Assembly (NCBI GenBank): GCA_030674155.1
Contig: CM060320.1
Span: 34,724,956 to 34,749,955 of the forward strand
Source of the DNA: Stramonita haemastoma
Taxonomy: Eukaryota > Mollusca > Gastropoda > Neogastropoda > Muricidae
Length of the DNA stretch: 25,000 bases
Direction of reading: 5' to 3'
In this document: one piece after another, positions 19,236 to 25,000 of the stretch
Position numbering within the stretch: the stretch's first letter is position 1
Layout of the letters: every line of letters begins with the position of its first letter
Program-made: the position numbers and the translations under genes
Notes under the pieces: generated by a model
What the model saw: only the letters and a program-made list of their open reading frames with translations
Databases searched by the model: none
Told to the model about the DNA's origin: nothing

Positions 19236-19825
19236 GCAATGATTATACACACGTACCGGTCTTTTTCAGAGTCTGAGACTATACTACTACACCCATGATA
19301 TCTACATTGTCCCCTACTTTGCATACTTCACGTCAAACCAGCACCAACATTTGGGGAGCTTTCGATACCATCAAGTCACACAGGCTCGAGTAGCCAGAAT
19401 CAAGAGGCGTGTCCTCCAACATGGCATGGAGTAGTGCTTGGTAGTTGCCATCGATGTTTGGCAACAATGCTGTGCACACACACAGCTGTGTGCACCTTAG
19501 TCATTAACACAGTATCGTTAGTGCGGGGCTCCGTTAGTACTACCTGTGATATGTGCTAGGCTACCTTTTGCGGGAAACTGAAAAGTGTGTCTATTCTTTT
19601 TTGGGGTTGTTGATATGATTTTTTATGTTGCATTTCCATACAAACAAACATAAATATTCTGGGATTTCTTTGTTAAATTAGTTTTTTTGTTGTTTGTTTT
19701 TTAAGATATGTGTATTTGAAGAACGTTGAAGTATCCTTTTTGTTATTACCATGATCATTTTAAGATTACTAGCTGTAACTGCATTAAGTCGTAAGTTATT
19801 ATTGCCGTAAGGTACTGAAGAGCAT
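19236..19825. other. No gene or recognised repeat
   Basis: Mixed sequence, T-rich from 19590 onward. Nothing supported. Confidence 0.5.
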
Positions 19826-19945
19826 CCTCATCATCGTCATCATTGTCATTGTTAGCAGGAGGAAGAGCAACAGCAGCAGCAGCAGCAGCAGCAGTACAGC
19901 AGCAGCAGCAGTAGTAGTAGTAGAAGTACTATTACTAGTAGTAGT
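19826..19945. repeat. Compound trinucleotide tract (TCA, CAG, TAG)
   Basis: TCATCATCG units, then CAGCAGCAG (about 19868-19908) with one ACAG slip, then (TAG)n to 19945. No start codon or frame suggests a coding polyglutamine tract here. Confidence 0.93.
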
Positions 19946-20036
19946 AACGTTTCTTGTAATTGTCGTTTGTTTGGTTTCTTTTTTGAGTGAGTTTTTCCCC
20001 CTTGCTTTCATTAATTTTTAGGGTAGAGAATTTTCC

Positions 20037-20870
20037 TATTTATTTTAGGTAAAAGGTTTTTCTTCTTTTCCTTTTAAAGTGGATTTTTTTTCTTGTTTCA
20101 TTTTAAGAGGGTTTTTTTTCTTCTTGTTTTCATTTTAAGTGGAGGTGTTTTTTTTCTTGTTTTCATTTTATAGGGAGGTGTTTTTTTTCTTGTTTTCATT
20201 TTAAGTGGAGGTTTTCTTGTTTTCATTTTAGGTAGAGCTTTTTTTCTTGTTTTCATTTTAAGTGGAGATTTTCATCTTGTTTTCGTATAAAGTGGAGTTG
20301 TTTTTTTCTTGTTTTCATTTTAAGTGGAGGTGTTTTTTTTCTTGTTTTCATTTTAGGTAGAGGTGTTGTTGTTTTTCTTTTCACAATACGTAGGGTTCTT
20401 TCTTGTTTTCATTTCAAATAGAGATTTTTTGTTGTTGTTTTTGTTAAGGACAGCAGTTTTTCCTTGTTTTTATTTTACGTGGAGTTTTTTTTCTTGTTTT
20501 TATTCTAAGTGGAAGTTTTTTCCTTTTTTCATTTTAAGTGGAGGCTTTGTCTTGTTTTTATTTTGAGTAGATTTTTTTGTTTTTTTTTCATTTTAGGTAT
20601 AAATTTTTCCTTGTTTTAATTAGAGGTGGAGGTCTTTATTTGCTTTCTTTTTAGGTTTTTTTTTCTTGTTTTCATTTAAGGGAGAGGTTTTTCCTTGTTT
20701 TCATTTTATGTATGTCTCCTTTTTCGTTTTTATTTTATGTATAGTTTTTTCTGGTTTTCTTTTTATTTTATGTATAGCTTTTTTCGTTTTACATTAATTT
20801 TTAAGTAGAACGTTTTTCCATTTTTTTAAAATTTTAGGTAGAGTTTTTTTGTTCTCATTTTAGGTGTAGG
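20037..20870 (+). repeat. T-rich ~29-bp minisatellite
   Basis: About 28 degenerate units with consensus TTTTTTCTTGTTTTCA followed by TTTTAAGTGGAGG. Units at about 20110-20365 are most alike (CATTTTAAGTGGAGGTG). Units toward both edges lose the CTTG and GTGGAGG parts and drift to TTTTATGTATAG. C is rare on the plus strand. The 67-aa Phe-rich frame inside is an artefact. Confidence 0.93.
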
Positions 20871-21054
20871 TTATATCCATGAAGTTAGTCTTAAGAACAG
20901 TCAATTTCTTGTTGCTATCTTGACAGACAGACATATGGACAAACAAACCGTCAGAGAGAGAAGCGCCTCCATACAAGCAGACACGCAGTCAAAACAATTT
21001 AAGCAAACAGACAGACAGAGGAAGAAAAACGCACAAACAAGCAAAGCATCGTTT

Positions 21055-21056
<2 letters not shown>

Positions 21057-21110
<54 letters not shown>

Positions 21111-21200
21111 GTGTGTGTGTGTTGTGTCTGTGTGTGTTGTGTGTTTTGCGTCTGTGTGTATGTGTGTCTATGTGTGTGTGCCTGTGTGCGTGCGTGCGTA

Positions 21201-21273
<73 letters not shown>

Positions 21274-21353
21274 TGCAATGTGAATGTGTGTGTGAGTGAG
21301 TCTGTGTGTGTGTGCGTGCGTGTTGTGTGTCTGTGTGTGTGTGCGTGTGTGTA

Positions 21354-21422
<69 letters not shown>
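21057..21422. repeat. Long (GT)n microsatellite with variants
   Basis: Three long perfect (GT)n blocks (about 21057-21109, 21205-21266, 21356-21422) separated by TGTGTGC/TCTGTG variant stretches. The 218-aa VCVC frame is an artefact of this. Confidence 0.97.
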
Positions 21423-21424
<2 letters not shown>

Positions 21425-21622
21425 CTTTATACATGCGGGCGTGCGAGACGGTCTCGCGTGTGCAAGCGTGTCCCCATGTGTATGTTTTCCTCCCTACAGC
21501 AACAACAACACGGCGTTGTTATCTGATGTCTAGTATCTTAGCAAAGTCAAGTATGTTTGACAGAACAATGCAGTGAGGAGGAAGAAGAAGCAGACAAACA
21601 AGAGAGTCAGACGTCAGCACGG

Positions 21623-21659
21623 TTCTTTCCTTCTTTCCTTCCTTCCTTCCTTTTTTTCT
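21623..21659. repeat. Short (CTTC)n microsatellite
   Basis: TTCC/TTTCC tetranucleotide run ending in T8. No other feature recognised in 21423-21816. Confidence 0.85.
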
Positions 21660-21816
21660 GCTGTCCCCGGCATGTTGGGCTGGCTGGCTATGTCAGTCAC
21701 GCCACACGTGTTTACACAAGACTCTTTCAGTGTAAGTTACCAGTCTCTGAAAGCTTAAAAAAATATAACATACAGTTTCTTTTGTGGTTTCAAATTTCGT
21801 TGTTTTTTTTTTACTG

Positions 21817-21934
21817 TATGTGTGTGTGTGTGTGGTGGGGGGGGGGGGGGGATGGGGGTAGGGGATGTGTAATTGTGTGTGTGTGTGTGGGGGGGGGGGG
21901 GGTTGGTTGGGGGAGGAGGGTTGGGGGGTGTAGT

Positions 21935-21989
<55 letters not shown>

Positions 21990-22078
21990 TTGTGTGTAGT
22001 TCTGTGTGTGTGTAGTTGTGCATGTGTGTGTGCGTGTGTGCATGTGCGTATGTGCGTGTGTGCGTGTATGTATGTTCC
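21817..22078. repeat. (GT)n with poly-G blocks
   Basis: (GT)n interrupted by G-runs at about 21837-21851 and 21889-21902 and further GGGGG/GGGG runs to 21930, then long (GT)n to about 21986 and TGTGTAGT/TGCGTG variants. Confidence 0.95.
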
Positions 22079-22287
22079 TAGACATGTTACTTGAGCATTG
22101 TACTTGGGCATTTTTGGTTGTTAACCAAGACAGCTTTAAGAATATCTATCTCTTGTTATATGATTGATGGGATATTCATTTTCCTCTGTTCTGTCCAAAC
22201 TCAAGGTGGTGTCTCTTCGGCTACACAGTCAATACCCATCCGGGCTTGACTCTTTTCATTGGCTAGGGTGTTGATACACAAATAACT

Positions 22288-22361
22288 GAAGACTTGGTTT
22301 TAGCCTTTGTGTATACACAGCAGATGAGGAAGAGTTGATTTTAGTCTTTGTGTATTTACTG
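22288..22361 (+). repeat. 41-bp tandem duplication
   Basis: GAAGACTTGGTTTTAGCCTT then TGTGTATACAC is followed 41 bases later by GAAGAGTTGATTTTAGTCTT then TGTGTATTTAC. Two copies only. Confidence 0.85.
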
Positions 22362-22366
22362 TTTTG

Positions 22367-22515
22367 CTGTTTTGTTTGTTTGTTTGTTTCTGTTGTTGTT
22401 TTTTTTTGGGGGGGGGTTATTTGGGGGGTTGTTGCTGTGGGTTTTTTTTCTAGGGGAGGGTTGGGGGGGTGGGGGGGTTTGCTGTTTTGTTTCTTATGGG
22501 GGGGGGGGTTGTTTC
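22367..22515. repeat. (GTTT)n and G/T homopolymer cluster
   Basis: (TTTG) units at 22371-22388, then alternating T-runs and G-runs of 6-12 bases. C is nearly absent on the plus strand. Confidence 0.9.
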
Positions 22516-22566
22516 TCGTTCCTTGGCTAGGGTTACAAGGTTAATCAGTGGTGATGTATTGCATCT

Positions 22567-22607
22567 GCAACCGTTTTTACCCATCATTAAGGCAGCCGCA
22601 TTTCGAC
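22567..22607 (-). repeat. Block B, reverse copy 4 (partial)
   Basis: GCAACCGTTTTTACCCATCA, TTAAGGCAGCCGCATTTCGA is the reverse complement of the first half of block B (GAATGCGGCTACCTTAATGG, TGAGCAAAAAAGG). Confidence 0.6.
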
Positions 22608-23076
22608 TTCAGAGGTACACTATTTCAATATGACCTGTAACTGTTGGTGATAAGAGAGCCGTGATCTGGCCTCTGTGGTCTGAAGGACTTTAAATAGAAA
22701 CACTGGATTGGATTGGAGGTGGTCTCTGATGTCAATTTTTGTGTGTTCCCATTTACATCTTGAATTAAAAGAAGCAGAGGAGTCAAGACTTGGAGACTTC
22801 AAACGAAAGTCTACTCCTCTAATATACATGGAGTCTATTGACACAGTACATTGGACAGAATGTATACCAGACTTAGTGGTGTAAAATTCTGAGGCATTGA
22901 CTTAGCAGCCATCGTATTATGAAAAAGATTCCCTAAGACATGGATACTACAGCCAGTTTACCCTGTTTGAGGAAAATGCTGCAGTGTTATAGCTAAATCC
23001 GCTGTTAAGTCTTTGAGGGCTTGCTGAAAAATTAACTAAAACCCCAGCCTCTGTTGTCAAATAAACCAAATGCGCT
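22608..23076. other. No gene or recognised repeat
   Basis: Unremarkable AT-rich DNA. The 74-aa minus frame at 22620-22844 has no recognisable feature. Confidence 0.5.
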
Positions 23077-23077
23077 C

Positions 23078-23144
<67 letters not shown>

Positions 23145-23250
23145 ATTGGTTTACATTCATACCCACATTGCATTCTTTCGCTGTGTATGTGTGTCTTGTT
23201 CGTTGTATGTGTGTGCGTGTGGTGTGTGTGTATGTGTGTGTTGTGTGAGT
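23077..23250. repeat. (CT)n then (GT)n microsatellites
   Basis: (CT)n at 23077-23142 with two TTCT interruptions, a 40-base spacer, then (GT)n variants at 23182-23250. Confidence 0.94.
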
Positions 23251-23429
23251 GATCTAATCTTATCTATACCTTTTCCCCACACTTATAAACAAGCCAGTCC
23301 AAAACATTTTTAACCTCTTTCTTTTTCAACCCCCATAATTATAAAAACATTTCAGTCCTTTATCTTTCTAAACATGAAAAGTGCACAACATTGATCCACT
23401 ACAGAAAACTCCCTTTTGAACAATGTGTT

Positions 23430-24129
23430 CTTTCATCATTCTTAACAGCCATCATTGCAGTCAGTATAGCATCTCAGAGAAAAAGGAAACTAAGTGATGC
23501 TCGACTCCAGTCTCACGCTAATGAATAACCCATTACCTGAGTAAAAAAAAAAAAAAAAAAAAAAGACACTTCACTTAATGGAGTTGATGCAGAACTGATA
23601 CATCATAAAATCATGGTGTGTGGTCTCCTTAGCAGGTAAGTAGTAGCTATATACCTAACCTCTGAAAAAAACAAAAACCCAACTCTATGTCCCCAGGAAC
23701 TAATGCTTTCTGTCATGGAAGCAAACCATCATGAGGTCCATTACGAGGTGGCGCTCACCTCCCAGGCAGAAAGATAATCTAGAGTGACGCCCCCTCCTAC
23801 TGCGGGGGCGCTGTGCGCACTCCCCATCAGCCAATGGCATGGCTCGTAGCTAAATCAGACTCCATTTGGGTTCAGCCCTAAATGACGTACCTTTATATGC
23901 TGTGTAATAAAGCGCAGGTTTTATGAGAACGCCAGAGAGTTGTATGTGTGTTGGGGTTTGGGGGTGGGGTTGAAAAAGGCACAGGAGTGCCGATTTGATA
24001 CGGGGGGTTAGAGATTAGTGGCAGCATTTAGTTTCTTACTGTCAGTAGTCATGTTTCTGGAATACCTTCAGAAGAAAATAGAGCTTCTCTTCCCCTGAGA
24101 TCTCGTTGTTTCTGCCTGTGCCTCTCTGT
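23430..24129 (+). repeat. Partial unit U5 (block C portion)
   Basis: Isolated copy of the second half of the tandem unit. ACTCCAGTCTCACGCTAATG at about 23504 matches ACTCCCAGTCTCATAATTAT of U1. CTGATACATCATAAAATCAT at 23595, ATGAGGTCCATTACGAGGTG at about 23730, AGAGTGACGCC and CATCAGCCAATGGCATGGCT at about 23826, and AAATCAGACTCCATTTGGGT follow in U order. Block A is not recognisable upstream. A22 at 23543-23564 interrupts it. It ends at a (CA)n tract in the place where U1-U3 have trinucleotide and CT tracts. Confidence 0.8.
23543..23564. repeat. Poly-A run (A22)
   Basis: Twenty-two consecutive A inside U5. The aligned part of U1 and U3 has no such run. No retro-element body is seen on its 5' side, so it may be a simple homopolymer expansion. 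Confidence 0.85.
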
Positions 24130-24135
24130 CACACA

Positions 24136-24184
<49 letters not shown>

Positions 24185-24254
24185 CACCACCACCACCACC
24201 ACCACCACCACCATCACCACCACCACCACCACCACCACCACCTTCACCACCTCA
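24130..24254. repeat. (CA)n then (CAC)n microsatellite
   Basis: (CA)n to about 24183, then (CAC)n with CAT and TTC interruptions. Frames give Thr/His or Pro repeats only. Confidence 0.96.
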
Positions 24255-24600
24255 CAAAAACATACATACATATAGATCTATATACACATACATAGATGTA
24301 TTTTATGTATTTATACATATATCACTAACTCTCTAAAACTAAAACACAAACCTTTTTTTAAAAACAAAAATAACTCATCAAATACAACATAATCCTCCCA
24401 CAAACCCACACCCACGCACGTACACCGCACTAACGCCCGTGAACTCAAAATTTACACATAAACATTTTTTCTTTTTTTCTAAAAAAAACTTCCAAATCTG
24501 TTCCCTACATACACAACAAAGCAAAACCGTTCCCATACCTCAATGACAGGTTCTAGAAAACAGTCGAAAAAAGAGGCACATACGTTTATCTTTTTCCCCA
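24255..24600. other. G-depleted A/C/T stretch, no gene
   Basis: From about 24300 to 24540 I count roughly ten G in 240 bases on the plus strand while C is common. No periodic repeat is seen after the initial CATA/ATAG part. Confidence 0.7.
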
Positions 24601-24840
24601 CCCGGCAAGCCACAAATGCATTCTTGCACCTCGGTGAAACCTGAGGAGGGGAGGTGGTGCTACTAGGCCCTAGGATGCTAGCAGCCAGAACTGCTGTCTG
24701 CCTGGCTGGCTGTACTGTACTGGGCTGCTGAGGCTGATGGAGTGATGCCAGCCCAGAGATGTGCAGATTGCCTTTCCGTATGATGGGACTGGGAGGGTGG
24801 TCCTGTCACTCTTCTAGTAGCTCAGTCTTGCAAACTGCGG
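24600..24840. other. GC-richer unassigned segment
   Basis: Rich in CTG/CTGG/GGCTG words, for example GTCTGCCTGGCTGGCTGTAC near 24697. No long open frame, so I cannot call an exon, and no other copy is seen in the window. Confidence 0.45.
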
Positions 24841-24924
24841 CTTCAACATTCTTTTACTCACTCATGCTCTTTTCTGTCAGGTTTTTTCTATCTTTTTCGA
24901 GTTGTTGTGTTTTCTGTCTGTGAA

Positions 24925-24928
<4 letters not shown>

Positions 24929-24994
<66 letters not shown>
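24929..24994. repeat. (GT)n microsatellite
   Basis: About 33 perfect TG/GT units ending just before the window edge. Confidence 0.97.
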
Positions 24995-24997
<3 letters not shown>

Positions 24998-25000
24998 CTC

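Noticed and set aside
20037..20870. CRISPR array
   Set aside because: Units are contiguous and degenerate with no unique spacers, and the context is eukaryotic.
20920..21576. 218-aa Val/Cys-rich open frame, the longest in the window
   Set aside because: Produced by (GT)n read as GTG TGT. It is open in other frames and on the other strand as His/Thr.
23543..23564. Poly-A tail of a retrogene or LINE
   Set aside because: The sequence on its 5' side aligns with the tandem unit, no coding body is seen, and no flanking duplication is visible.

Overview
This window looks like intergenic or intronic DNA from a repeat-rich animal genome. I find no supportable protein-coding gene, rRNA gene or functional tRNA gene. 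The long open frames are either translations of simple repeats (RERERE, SLSLSL, VCVCVC, THTHTH) or short unsupported frames across interspersed repeats. Several SINE-like elements resemble families I recall from marine gastropod (caenogastropod) genomes, so a gastropod mollusc is my best guess. That is an inference from memory, not a search result.

Layout. 1-8.1 kb: GACA, GA, CTGT and CT microsatellites separated by old, diverged dispersed blocks, which I call A, B, D, E and F. A SINE with a tRNA-like plus 5S-rRNA-like head lies on the minus strand at about 5.14-5.44 kb, flanked by a target-site duplication. 8.1-13.9 kb: a head-to-tail array of about 1.7-1.9 kb units (U1-U3 and a truncated U4). 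Each starts at a CT-rich microsatellite and shares blocks A, B(reverse) and C. U1 carries a ~397-bp tRNA-SINE whose empty site is visible in U2 and U3. 13.9-19.3 kb: further B, E and F blocks, a second copy of the tRNA/5S SINE between two (TA)n tracts, two copies of another SINE body, and CA/GA/GT microsatellites. 19.8-22.5 kb: CAG repeats, a ~29-bp T-rich minisatellite of about 28 degenerate units, several hundred bases of (GT)n, and G-runs able to form quadruplexes. 22.5-25 kb: a partial fifth copy of the tandem unit (U5), CT, GT, CA and CAC tracts, and a strongly G-depleted stretch.

No gene system is visible. The main content is repeat architecture: a diverged higher-order tandem array with a microsatellite at each junction, a mosaic of blocks A-F that recurs across the 25 kb, and at least three SINE families. 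All homology statements come from reading the sequence by eye. Boundaries are approximate and no percent identities were computed.
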